From Pleurotus djamor (lineage: Eukaryota > Basidiomycota > Agaricomycetes > Agaricales > Pleurotaceae): a stretch of DNA of 28,337 nucleotides. The notes under the pieces are model-generated. The model searched no databases. It worked only from the letters and a program-made list of their open reading frames with translations, and was not told the DNA's origin. The number at the start of each line of letters is the position of its first letter. Position 1 is the first letter of the stretch. A program made the position numbers and the translations under genes. The stretch covers positions 1 through 28,337 of the forward strand of contig JAPEVF010000594.1 of the NCBI GenBank assembly GCA_029747585.1, given 5' to 3'. This document shows, one piece after another, positions 1-10,811 of the stretch.

Positions 1-343
1 GAGGCTCATGCTGGAAACGACGATGAAGATTCTGTTGCCAGGGAAACCAGCGCCAGTACCGCNGNNANCANGGTCTGNCTTTNCAACGCGCGCCAGGGCG
101 CGGCTGCAAAATTAGGTCATGCAGGGTCGAGTCTTGGCAAAGACCGTGCCACCCGACGAGCCCTATTCAATGGCCGTGCTCATGGTGAATCTTGTGCGAC
201 CAAAAGAAAGTCAGGTAATGCAGCGTTTGAAATAGATAGAGCGCGGTCGGTGCCCTACATTGTGAGCCCGTTAGCAAGTCTCAAGTTTGATGAATTACAA
301 AAATCGCATTGGTTGAATCGAACAAAGTTGATGATGCAAAAAG
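1..343 (+). CDS. Partial 3' exon of an unrecognised protein
   Basis: Frame 1 stays open from the window edge to a TGA at 406-408, through a basic, Ser/Ala-rich stretch that includes RATRRALFNGRAHGE. A good donor, AAAAAG|GTATGT, lies at 344, so the exon probably ends at 343 and the rest of the frame is intron; I could not place the acceptor with confidence. The stretch 63-93 holds seven scattered N bases, which blank out several codons. The gene starts outside the window. No domain is recognised, and the open frame over 114 codons is the main reason for calling it coding. Non-coding DNA with a chance open frame remains possible. Confidence 0.35.
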
Positions 344-806
344 GTATGTGCTCAAAAGCTATATTTCCATGTATTCGCTTTTTTATGCGAGATGATGAGA
401 TGGTGTGAGATGGTGGTGGTTGTGGGCAAGGATGTGGGCGAGGGCGTCTAAAGTGACATTACAGGCACTGGCCGACGTGTGCGTCCCAGTTGCTTTGATG
501 CTAAGATCATTTATTGAGGTATTTGCGTTGTATATATATACTGACCCAAAGAAGGTGCACCAAAGGGTACTCAGTCACTTACGACACCACGTCGATACGC
601 TCGAATTTGAATGCTCCCTATCCCATTACTTAGGAGCCAGGGGCCCCAAAACAAAAACAAAAACAGAATTCCTTACTCGCGAAGGCCCATGGAATATTGA
701 CGAAATATAGCAAGTCGTATAAAGAGCTAAAGCTCGCTCGGATCGGTATTTGTGAGCACAGACGTGTAAAACATTTTACAGCATCGAATACATTGAGAAG
801 AAATAT

Positions 807-1379
807 TTACGAAGCCCTAGCGTTGGCGAGGAACTGATCGAAAGTCTGCTGAGCCGTTGGGTTGATCGCCATCACCATGCCCATCCTGCAGTGACCACCA
901 GCGGCTTGAGCGCAAGCGACGAATTGAGGGGCGGTGGTGGTGATCGTCACCGTCGTAGAAGGTGTTTGACCACCGACGGCGTTGAAGCTGAGAGAAAAGG
1001 AGAGCATGGTTAAGCTTCCAGACCGAGGGTAGTCAACATAGGGAGGGTCTACTTACTACCCCGTGTCGAATTGTCCTGGAACACCACCATCGGGTGGGGG
1101 GCACGGAGTATCGAAGAACGTGGTAGTTGCCGAGTCTAGAAACAGAAAACCAGAACGAAAAGTCGGAACAAGGTGCGTGAGTGGTTCGCTATTGGGGGTT
1201 TATATGATTCCAAGGAACTTACGGTTTCGCGATAGGAAGGTGAACGTGATGGTGTCACCAACGTTGGCAACAACAGAGGTGGGGGAGAAAGCAAATGAGT
1301 TGCTAGCTCCAACACTAACGGGGATATTTTTGCCAAAGGCAAGAGGAAGAAGGGCGAGTGCGAATGCAGCGAACTTCAT
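807..1379 (-). CDS. Secreted small cupredoxin-like protein
   Basis: Three exons on the minus strand (1379-1223, 1135-1057, 987-807) give a 138-residue protein. Residues 1-16 (MKFAAFALALLPLAFG) are a signal peptide. The rest matches the fungal extracellular cupredoxin family: a beta-sheet start with FSPTSVVANVGDTITF, then the copper site. The likely type-1 copper ligands are all present: His53 (FLSRNH), Cys104, His111 and Met116 (C-x6-HCRMGM). Cys64 (DTPCPPP) and Cys112 probably form the conserved disulfide. Related fungal proteins often carry a Ser-rich tail and a GPI signal; this one stops right after the domain and should be freely secreted. The start is chosen because it gives the signal peptide and lies 82 nt after a TATA box. 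The role is probably extracellular electron transfer or copper binding; the partner is unknown. Confidence 0.88.
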
Positions 1380-1460
1380 AGCGACTGGTAAGGGTAAGAC
1401 AACGAGAAACTGTTGCTACTTGCTCTTGATAGAGTAAAGAAAAGATCCTCCAGCGAGCCT

Positions 1461-1467
1461 TTTTATA
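1461..1467 (-). promoter_or_regulatory. TATA box of the cupredoxin-like gene
   Basis: On the minus strand the sequence reads GGTATAAAAAGGC, a near-perfect TATA box. It is about 82 nt upstream of the cupredoxin ATG at 1379, the usual spacing in filamentous fungi for a strongly expressed, regulated gene. Confidence 0.65.
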
Positions 1468-3703
1468 CCGTTCGACGAGTATGAGCAATGGCCAAGAACC
1501 GGCGGAGTGGAAGAACACGATGATGGTACGGCCCATTCCTTTCGTGGATGTGTGAAGCCGTAACGCAGAAAAGCCTCATACGGGGCCGTCTGGGTGGGAG
1601 GCCGAGTTATAGACTATGGGAAAACGAGTCTTTTTTGCACGGTGCTTGAGAAAAGCGTAGAGACTCTTCCCACTAGTAGCAACGCTGTACCTGAATAGAC
1701 ATAACCCGACGTTCGCCGCCCGTTGGGGCGTTGGAAGGAGACTTCGTATTGGACGGAAGGAAGGAGACTGATTGAATAGCGTGTGGAGATATCAGAGGAA
1801 GGTAGGTGCGGCAGAAGGTACAGGGCTGCTCCGGCCGAATCTACGTGTATTTGTATTTTTGTAGGCTGAGGAAAAACCAAAGCCTCGAGTTCGTTGGGAC
1901 CTGCTGATTGACGGGTCTTTCACATCGTCGTGGGTTGAGTAAGTCACGTTGACTTCTAGTGGGGAAGCATGAGTGAAGGATGGTTAACATAGAACCGAAA
2001 GAGAGGGGGTGCTTCGGGTGCTGAATTGGCAGTCATCCTTCCGAGGGCGAGCACAGATGCGGTTTAAAGCCAAGGAAAGGCCAGATGCCTCTTCAAAAGA
2101 AAGGCAGCCGCTCTGTTTCCCTTTAGCTTCACGCCGAGATATGGAAGGACCCATGAAACAAGAAAAAATGATGATCAGAGAGGCGCGAAGGTGAGAGAGA
2201 TACCACACCAGCTTCATGGGTCGTGATACAAGGGGGCCGAACAGTGGTCCTCAGATTCTCAGTGTCCTGTCGGAAAGAAAGACTTGGAGCGGCTTTCCTT
2301 TCATTCCGGCGGTATCAAGAGTGGCTGAGATAGTCAGAATTCTTAGTTGAAAAAGGATGAAAAGTCTCTAAGTCCAGATGTTGTCAACAGAGTTTGCAAA
2401 TAGTTATTGACGATGCACACTTACTGAGATAGGGCATGGGCCACTGGATGTTTTCATACGAAGCACAACGATGAGACCTTGAGGAGCTTAAATCAGGTAT
2501 GGACATGTCCAAGAATCAGAGGACTCAGTACTAACCCCTGTCTCAGGTGATCGCGTCCAGCACGTGCGCTGCCACGCTTCGTCCGGGCCGCTTTCCACCT
2601 CGAAGTGAAACTTACAGCACCCACCACGGTCCACCGCCCTGTATTCGCAAAAGCCTGTTCACTCGCATATTTTCGATTGTCGCAAAGAAAATATATTCAT
2701 AAGCGAAGCAGATCACCCGTGAAGCATTATGAAATCGCCTCAAAACGGGACACCGACAATGCCTGATGATGATGTGCACCCACAGATACCGTGCAACTGA
2801 TGTACGACAGCGCATATGAAGCTGTATTCTCGGAGGACGGCTAAATTTATGTCGAGAGCTCCGGGTAAGTCTTGTCTATCATGGTTCTCCCTCCACCAAA
2901 GTGGTGATGCAGTCCACAGGAATTAGACACCATGCCGCAGTATGCTCGCTCAAGGATCGCCCTGTGGCATGTGTGCATGGGGCTCAGTCTTATCGTTAAT
3001 CCCTAGTTCAAAGGATCTCGAGACATCATCAAGCACCACCTCTGGCTTGTATTTGAAGCCAAAGACCAAAGGCGACTTGATTGCGCGTTCGTAAGTATTT
3101 TCCGTCAATTTAACATTGGTCATGCGTAGTTAGCTGACCCTGGGTGCAAGATCTACGCTTTCATGTGCCACATACCCGTCAAGTTGCATATTCTTCGGTG
3201 TCGGAGGCCTTCCAATTGGCAAAAACTTCGGTCCCCGTGGCTAGTGTGGCGGCCTCGCTCTGGTGTGTTTTTACTCTGTCTCGAATTCAACGGCACGACA
3301 GCCAAGCCATTCCATCTCGCACTGCGGGCTAATCAGTGCTACCACCGCGCCTCAGAAATAGCCCACGCCCTTCTTCCATCAAGACCTGCACATGGCTGCG
3401 ACGTACATCTCCTCGGCTGTTCCAGTTTCTTCCCATAAAGAGCAAGCATTCGGGGGATTGCTTGTTTCAAAGACTCCAAATAAACAATCTTGACATGCGA
3501 GACTCTGCTGCGGTACACGCGCTTGTCGTCTTCGCGAAGCCACTCCTCGTGCTAAACCTGCATCGATGCCCGAGTTTTTGACATAAGTGGACGGAATTTC
3601 CCTTCCCACAAGTTTTGACGAACGAACGTGCGACCTTAGCCTGACCATTTAACAAGCCCCGTCTCACGTCCTCGACGCAAGTGTGTAGACGACGACGAGC
3701 AAG
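1468..3703. other. Gene-poor interval, no supported gene
   Basis: About 2.2 kb, unusually long for this window. Open frames on both strands are under 100 codons, lack ATG starts with family-like content and show no convincing chain of splice signals. The stretch 3012-3260 holds one donor (GTAAGT at 3093) between two short open segments, but no domain was recognised. It may hold an undetected short gene, a non-coding RNA or decayed sequence; I see nothing I can support. Confidence 0.5.
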
Positions 3704-5612
3704 ATGTTGAGCGGATTTGCCTTATTGCTTCAGGTTATCGCCGTCGCTCAATATGTCATTGGATCGCCGTTACCGTCAATCACTGCTCGGGATGATTCCG
3801 TCAAACTCAACGGGTTAAAATACGTGAATAAGGTCAGCATCATCCATCTTAACAGCATTTTTGTTGATGTAATCCCGCCTCGCAGGGATTGGTTGCTTTT
3901 GGGTTGATCCCTTCTGATTTCAAGGAATCTACCGGGGATACCTTGGGTGGAATTGGAAGTGCCATGTCCTTCAAGTTTGGGACGTGGACCAAGTTCTCAT
4001 CGGGGGTGTATACTGGCACCTTGGTGATGCATCCTGATCGTGGATTCAATGTGTGCGTGTCTCAGACCTCTGCGATTTCGGTGGTACTAAGTTAAGCTTT
4101 TTGACGCAGCGACGGCACCGTTGACTTCCAAGCTCGGCAACATGAAATCGATTTCGTCCTCACACCTTACACCAGTTCCAAGAAACTGTCCTTCGCTGAT
4201 GCGCAAAAGACGCTGTCATTGGTTTACAAGAAGACTATCCTCCAATTTGAGCGGTCAAGCACAAAAACATCCGGGCTAGACCCTCTGGCCGTCCGTCCTG
4301 CGCAAAGTGGTTTCCCCAATGTAGCTGTCGCTGATCCTGAAATGCCCATTCCTAACTTGGCTGAACCACACCTGAGCATCGATGCGGAAGGCATTGTTTC
4401 CAACGCTGACGGATCGTAAGTTGTATTAACGTCTTTTGGTACTGTAACCAAATGGTCTGATCATTTCCATGGACCAGGTACTGGGTTAGCGACGAATATG
4501 GCCCGTATATCTACCGTTTCTCTGCCACTGGTAGTTTGATACAAACCATACAACCACCTGCTGCCATCCTTCCCCACGACAGCCAAGGAAACTTGAACTT
4601 CACTGCCGATTCTGACCCGGCTACGGGGCGCACTAGCAACCAAGGTTAGTTGACGTTGATTCCTCTCTCTAGACTCGCGTTGCTAATGTCTTTATAGGAT
4701 TCGAGGGCTTGACGTTAGACCCGGCTACCGGAACTTTGTACGCCATCCTGCAGACAGCCACCATTCAAGACGGCGGTGCAGACAAAACCACCTCCAGGAA
4801 TACCCGTTTGTTCGCATTCGATGTTTCTTCGACTACGGCTCGTCCTACACTCAAAGGCGAATGGGTGGTTCCTCTCCCTCAGAGCAAAAACGACAAAACT
4901 CGGGGCACAAGCGAGCTTCTCTTCGTGAGCCCGAACATATTCATGGTGCTGGCTCGTGATGGCAATGGCCGAGGCGATCCTGATGACATCGAGTCTTCGT
5001 ACAGGTACGTTTTTCAAGGCTTTTACATTCGTCTACATAGTCTCACTCAGCCCTTTGTTCCTTAGACAAGCCGACTTGATTGATATCTCGCAAGCTACCG
5101 ACATCCACGGCACCAAATTCGACGACCCCGCTAACCCTATCTCTCCGGGCGGTAAACTTGACAAGAGCATAACACCCGCCACTTATGTTGAGTTCGTCGA
5201 CTTAATTGACGACGATGAATTGGAGAGATTTGGTATTCACAATGGTTTGTCAATTAATTAACCCTACTTTGCCATTGGTACTCTGCTTACCGTCTTTCTC
5301 CAGGTAAACCCAATGATCAAACAAACCTTGACGCAAAATGGGAATCTTTGGCACTGGCTCCCGCTGATGATCCTGATTTCCCTGATGACTATTTCCTCTT
5401 CACTGCCGTACGTTTCGCCTTCCCTGCCCTATAGTATCTACTTACGCTACCTATGATAGTCCGACAACGATTTTATCAGCACACACGGTGTATCCTTAGG
5501 CGTTCCATTCGATGCGGGCCTAGATGTTGATAACCAATGGCTAGTATTCCGACTTACTTTACCCAGCGTTGCTAAATGCTCCGTTCACCGTGCCATTGGC
5601 GCGGCTTGCTAA
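3704..5612 (+). CDS. Secreted phytase-like (esterase-like) protein
   Basis: Eight exons (3704-3832, 3886-4052, 4110-4415, 4478-4644, 4698-5004, 5066-5244, 5304-5407, 5460-5612) give 503 residues. Every junction has GT-AG ends and keeps frame. Residues 1-20 form a signal peptide followed by GSPLPSITARD. The body matches the 'esterase-like activity of phytase' family (Pfam PF13449, a beta-propeller type fold). Family-like motifs are GIGSAMSF near the N-terminus, ADGSYWVSDEYGPYIYRF in the middle, NQGFEGLTLDPATGTLYAIL after it, ELERFGIHNGK, and KWESLALAP near the C-terminus. The Asp/Glu-rich loops may bind calcium, as in phytase propellers. Substrate is unproven: family membership does not show phytate hydrolysis. 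The gene is convergent with the RhoGAP gene, with 97 bp between the stop codons. Confidence 0.92.
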
Positions 5613-5709
5613 GTCACTTATTAGTAACGCCACTTCGTTCAATGGTGTAATGTCGCTCTCATACATCAATACAAGAAATCCCTAAAATCTTAAATTCACA
5701 GAAAGCAGA

Positions 5710-7960
5710 TCAAAGGAGACCCTCTGGGTGGACTGGATTAGGTTCAGCGACAGGCGCTGAAGATGTCGATGGCCCCGTAGTCACCGAAAGCAGTTGCCTG
5801 ATATCCTCCAATAACTTGTGCGCGGCATCCCTCTGTGCTCCAGCAGCCTCTTTGTCCCGTTGGACATTCATCAATGCATACTCACACCCCGCCAGTCTTT
5901 CCTCCAAACCTAACACTTTGCTTTCCGTATCTTGGGATTGCTTTTCCAAAGCCCTTTTGTCTTCTTCTAACGCAACCACTTTCTCCTTCATCTCAAGCAA
6001 CTCTTCCTCAGCTTTGACCGCTCGAAGCTCTGTAAGATTCTCCCTCTCCCTCGCAGAAGCCTCAGCTAAACGCCTGGATTCTAGTTCCACTTCTAGATCG
6101 CCAATTCGCTTGAGAGCGCCGATAAGCTCGGATCCTGAATGATCTGGTTTTCGATGTACTGGCGTGGATGGTGAAGCTGATGGATCGGGTCCTTGAGATG
6201 GCAGTCCCTCCCGAAAATATCCGTTTTCCATTTCAACGCCTCCATAAGGGTTGGGCAGTCGGACCTCCACTTCATTTGGGACGTCGACCGGTGCAAGGAG
6301 GTTCTCTGAAGTATCCGCCAACCGCTCGTCAACTATTTGTTTCGTTGCAATGGGTAGAAAGGTCAATGTCAGTAGGCCATTCACAGCGTCCATAAGTATT
6401 AGTTGCTTACGTGCTTGGGTAGATGACTCACTCTTGTTTTCGTCGCGCTGAAGAGGAACGCTTGCTTGTAGGACCATTCCCGCTCCTTGCAACCAGGATG
6501 ATGTCGGAGGTTTTGCTTTCCCTCGGCCATCCCGTGCCCCGTTGACCAAGGTGCCGCTGCTCCCGTCCAAATTCTGTACACGCGTCAATCCTTCAGGAAA
6601 CCATGCTTCGTGTGGAGTTTGTACTGAAGACGGCGGAGCTCCAGTAATCCCTCTCTCAATCTCATTCCATCTCCTTAAAACCCAAACCATCATGCTGACC
6701 GCCCTCGCATTCCCATGGACGACTTGATTCTTCTTCATGATCGACTTTTGGTTGGTGATCCTCCCGAATATGGCCTCTCCGAAGATTCTCCCTATCTCCG
6801 TGTAGCTCGCCAATGTCGCATGGTGATTTTCGTCGTTGCCAACATCCTCGCTCCTTTGAGCGTTAGCTTTCCTGCGCAACGAAGAGAGGAAATTGAAGAC
6901 ATAGACGAGGAGACCCAGGTTGGCGCTGGGCAATAGACGGAAGAGGAGGGCAGCAATATGAGCGCGAGTTATTTCGGCATCGGAGAGGTCATTCACGTCC
7001 ATCGATTCAAGTGTGGCCACATCCTTTTCCTCCAATGAAGGTCGGATGCACCACCTCCAAAGACCCTCCGACACAGCGTCGCTGAAAACGGGCTCAGGCA
7101 ATGCCAGTGCGTATGTCTTCAGCAGGGCACAGACGTCGACTGTTGATTCCGACGCAAGCGTTTGGGCAATATAAGGCGGTGAATCGAAGGCTTGGGATAG
7201 ATGAAGGAGGCGTCTTCGAGAGACTGCGTTGGATTGGAGGAATGGAAGGGGTGAAGACACGCTCCGTCGTCGAAGCTCAGTGATGCAGGTAAGAACTACT
7301 AGAGGGACTTCGAAGGCACACGTCGGCGACACAGGGTTGACTGGTGCGTAGGCCGAGGCGTACATGGATACTTGCCGCAANGGGGTCCCAAAGACAGCTG
7401 TCCGATGAGGTAGCAGTCAGTCATGACCGTCGTAATGCTATCTCATTGTAAGGGAACTTACGAAGAAGACCACGGTTCGTCATGGGTACCCGCCCACCCC
7501 TCAAATCTTCCCTCTCCCTACTGTCCATAATATCCCTGTCATGAAGGGCGAATATGTCATCGACGTCCAAGAAATCACGAATAAGCCCATCACGTAAAGG
7601 CGTGTTCCCAAAATACCCCAACTGTTGGTTCAACTCTGAAAATATGATATTCGGATCTGGTTTCAGGTAATGGCGTGTCTGAGACCGCGGTGGAATTTGC
7701 GGGTCGTGGACTGAATTGCGATTGGAATAGCTTGCCTCATGAGGCGAGGGTGTCAAGTGCGGCGTTGTGGATAAGGTTGTAGATGGGAGATGCTGTCTCG
7801 TCGTGGTAACAGAGGATGACCGTCTACGTGTGCGGAGGGTGGGCCGAGGTTCAGGTGCTGAAGACTGAGAATAACGGCGATTTCGAGGCAAGGCGGTATA
7901 GCGATCGTTGTGGTGTGGTGTGGGCGAGAATTTGACCCTCGGTATAGGCGACTCAGACAT
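5710..7960 (-). CDS. RhoGAP-domain protein with C-terminal coiled coil
   Basis: Two clear exons (7960-7462, 7397-5710) give 728 residues. The intron removes frame 'RGLL' to 'PVFGTPLRQV', and FGTPL is the usual start of a RhoGAP domain, which confirms the join. Residues 1-165 are basic and Ser/Pro-rich, probably disordered. The RhoGAP domain spans about 167-410, with VPLVVLTCITEL (197-208) and ALLKTYALALPEPVF (257-271, the conserved LLK...LPEP segment). The arginine-finger motif GIFR is not seen (see findings). Residues about 590-703 are a long charged coiled coil. The N at 7381 sits in a CCN proline codon and is silent. A further in-frame intron at 6431-6333 (GTGAGT) or 6410-6333 (GTAAGC) is likely, which would give 695 or 702 residues. 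It probably binds a Rho-family GTPase in polarity or cytoskeleton control; catalytic activity is doubtful. Confidence 0.85.
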
Positions 7961-8254
7961 TGCGAGAGCTAATGGTAGGTGAGAAGCAGACGGCGGTCTC
8001 GCGTACGATCGAAAGTAGAGATCGAAAACAAGTTTCAATAGGAGCTAAGGAGACCCCTATGATTATCACTTATCACCACGTCCCAGTCCAACGCAAGGGT
8101 AGCTATGTTAAAGTAAGTCTGAGTATATTCGACACTACACAGTCTCCTAAGCCGCCAAAAGATTGAATATGGGACTGGTTGAAATGACAAAGTCGACCCA
8201 GCTAGATGGGAAAAGCGACAGATCAGTTACCGTGGAAAATTAGAAAGGAAGGCA

Positions 8255-8660
8255 TTACTCTGGCTGAACTGCCTTGACGACCAAGTTGTTCCTTAAATCA
8301 AAGCGTAAGCCCAAGCTCACAGCATGCGTGATGATGACATACATGGGTCCGATATCGGGAAGGGTCACGGTAATGGTCTGTAGAGTATAATCGACATTTT
8401 GCGCCAGGATTCCTTTCAAGTTGAATGGGTCGTTTGAGGGCGTAAGAAATATGGTGAAGTCTTGGTTCGCGGGAAGGCCATCTAGAGTCCACGTAATCTC
8501 CGTAACAGCACCTGATACTGGGTTCGCCGGGGCACTAATACGCAAAGCGGCCGCGAGAGGGAGGAGGACAGCGAGTGCGCTAATTAAGAAGCAAGTCGAT
8601 GTGAGCCGCGTGGATGAAAGAAGTGTACTTCTGAGCTTACCTCGTCTTGATGCTAAGCAT
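8255..8660 (-). CDS. Small secreted Kre9/Knh1-like protein
   Basis: Two exons (8660-8641, only 20 nt, and 8579-8255) give 114 residues. The splice completes a signal peptide (MLSIKTSALAVLLPLAAAL). It is followed by a single Ig-like domain of the yeast cell-wall-synthesis Kre9/Knh1 type (Pfam PF10342 class). Supporting motifs are RISAPANPVSGAVTEITWTL at the mature N-terminus and FTIFLTPSNDPFNLKGILAQ, followed by alternating beta strands. Fungal members usually continue into a Ser/Thr-rich stalk and a GPI signal; both are absent here, so it should be freely secreted. It has no cysteine pairs. The role is inferred only: cell-wall glucan association or a small secreted effector-like protein. Confidence 0.85.
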
Positions 8661-9775
8661 GATCAGCTACTGAGTCTACGTTCTTGAGAGGGTGGGTGGG
8701 CTGCGAGCTGGCACTCGAGGCTGCCAAATCAGCGGCTTTTAAGAAGCGAGACCTTCTCCGTCCTAATGGAAATATTAGATGCATGGCCAGGAACGTTGGC
8801 GAGCAGTATACCGCATACTGAGTGTAGCTGGGCACATTTCGCCGCATTTCCCATCCGTGAAGGAACCTGATGCATTGCTGATCGTTGGTTGAGGGCCAAG
8901 GCTAACGTCGGGTTTGACGCTTCCAGAGTAACATACAATGGCTCTGGACGCCTCGCACACGCATGCCGCGGAAATGTAACTCTCACTCACGCTGATAGCA
9001 CATGTAGCTACCTGAAACGTCTTAGACCCAAGATTTGCATCCCGAAAGTATGGTCATTCCAGTTCAGGGGCAAGTCAGGAGCCGTAGCCTTCGTCCCTAT
9101 CCGAATCGGGCTACATAGTAGTTGGCTCGGCACTCACCGAACTCAACCTACTGCTCGACTCAAACTCAACTCCTACTTCTCCCAAGCATTGCCCAGACTG
9201 TCGGAAAACTGGCTACATACCTGAAGCTTGAACTTGCTGTTTTTCTCGAGAAACGACGGGCCTACCGCTGTTGCAGTCGTAGTCGGCATCGATGAAATTC
9301 GAAGTTGCACTTGTCAAAGCGAATCAGACTTTCCGGGATCGGAGCCTCGCTTTCACGTATGTCAATATCTGGCAACATTCTCCAGCGCCCCAATCTTACC
9401 CAAGGGAACTAGAGCGGCGGGAATCACAACTCGGCCTGTACAAAAAGGATTTTCTCAGATAAATGAATGAGCATGTGAGTGATCCCTTGGACATCAATTT
9501 AACTCCAGCTGATCTATACTTCTCTAGGGTGGCTGATTCCACGCAGATTCGTCTGGGAAACTTGTATACAATGCTTCATGAGGGAGGCTGCGTCTGGTGG
9601 CCAAGAGGATGATCGCGGATGCGAGCGTCTTCGAATGTTCCCATCACTCACGGCCCCTTCACCTTGACCACCTTCTCTTGATCCCTGGCTGTCCGAACCT
9701 CTGACTCTTGACGGAAAAGAGCCTTGGTCGACGGTATACTCTCTACAGCGCCAACGGTAGGAAACGATAGCGATC
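8661..9775. other. Intergenic interval between divergent secreted-protein genes
   Basis: About 1.1 kb lies between the start of the Knh1-like gene (-) and the start of the CFEM gene (+), so it should hold both promoters. A weak TATA-like CTTAAAAG lies near 8735-8742 on the minus strand. Open frames here are short, without ATG-plus-domain support. I see no repeat or RNA gene. Confidence 0.5.
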
Positions 9776-10640
9776 ATGAAGGGCTTCGAGGCGCTACTCA
9801 AGATACTCTGCTTGTGGGAACTCGGGATAATTATAGTGGCACAAGCCCAAGTAGCCCAGGATCTGCCTGCATGTGCTCTCGCCTGCGCTGCGACGGCAGC
9901 TGAGGCAGTGGGATGCTCATTGTGAGTTTTCCCAACATCGCTCAGAGTCTCGTAGGACTGATTGAGAGTATCAAACCTGCCAGGAATGACACGGCCTGTT
10001 TGTGCACATCGGCTGAGTTTCTTACCACTGCACAAAGATGCGCGCTGCAGGCGTGCTCGGGGCCTGATCAAGGGACTGCTGCTGTTGCGTTTGCTAGGCT
10101 TTGCAACGAAGGTGAGACTTGCCAGAAAGACTTCATTAATTGATACGCAAGCTCAGTTGTGTCCCCTTCATTGCAGTCTCAATTTCGCGCTCTTCGTCCA
10201 CCGCTGTATCTTCTCCCATCTCTATCACCGCGATCCCCCCTACCACCTCGCCGGTGGCGACCACCATTGTGGTCACACTTACATCGCCCCCGGCGACATT
10301 GACCATTTTCACCACTATTGGGGTTTCAGATGTCACACCTATCCCATCTATCCCGCAGACATCTCTGTCTACGACAAGCAGCAGTATCAGTATTAGCTCT
10401 ACGTTGTCTGGCCCGGCAACACCGACTCCCCCGATTCCTACGACGCCCTCCGCGCTACCTACGACGACTTTCCCAGCGATGATCCCAACTACCAGCACAA
10501 CCACCATCTTCCCTAGTCAGAGCACTCGACCGCTTCCCACGACCAGCTTCAGTGACGCAGCGAATGGTCTTGGAGGTTCTCCGGCGTTGGCGTCCATCTC
10601 GGGCTTGGCCTGGTTACTCAGTTTCATATTTCTCTTGTAA
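9776..10640 (+). CDS. GPI-type CFEM-domain cell-surface protein
   Basis: Three exons (9776-9921, 9984-10111, 10177-10640) give 245 residues. A signal peptide covers about 1-24. The CFEM domain spans about 29-91 with all eight cysteines at 33, 37, 47, 54, 56, 68, 73 and 89, in the family spacing PxC-x3-C-x9-C-x6-CxC-x11-C-x4-C-x15-C. Asp51 lies just before CxC (LNDTACLC), where CFEM haem-binding proteins place the axial Asp ligand. A Ser/Thr/Pro-rich stalk follows (about 93-215), then a small-residue site (SDAANGLGG) and a hydrophobic tail ending LSFIFLL, typical of a GPI signal. It is most likely wall- or membrane-anchored, with haem/iron uptake or adhesion as candidate roles. The long open frame antisense to exon 3 is a shadow of the Thr-rich stalk. 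Confidence 0.93.
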
Positions 10641-10811
10641 ATTGTGACAGACGCGAAGTGATGTTTGAACTCTTGATTGTTTGTATGTACTTTTGTATAG
10701 TAAACTTCGGCTTCGACCTTATAAAACACTAGATAGTACAGATATGTTACACGATGAACGTGATGAATCCCCATTCGGCACTATGGAGGTGGTATACCCT
10801 TTCGTAAGGTT

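Noticed and set aside
9514..10071. 185-residue minus-strand open frame
   Set aside because: It overlaps exons 1 and 2 of the CFEM gene antisense, has no domain, and its composition is that of a shadow frame.
10136..10507. 123-residue open frame on the minus strand, Val/Gly-rich
   Set aside because: It is antisense to the Thr/Ser/Pro-rich stalk of the CFEM protein; the open frame is a codon-bias shadow.
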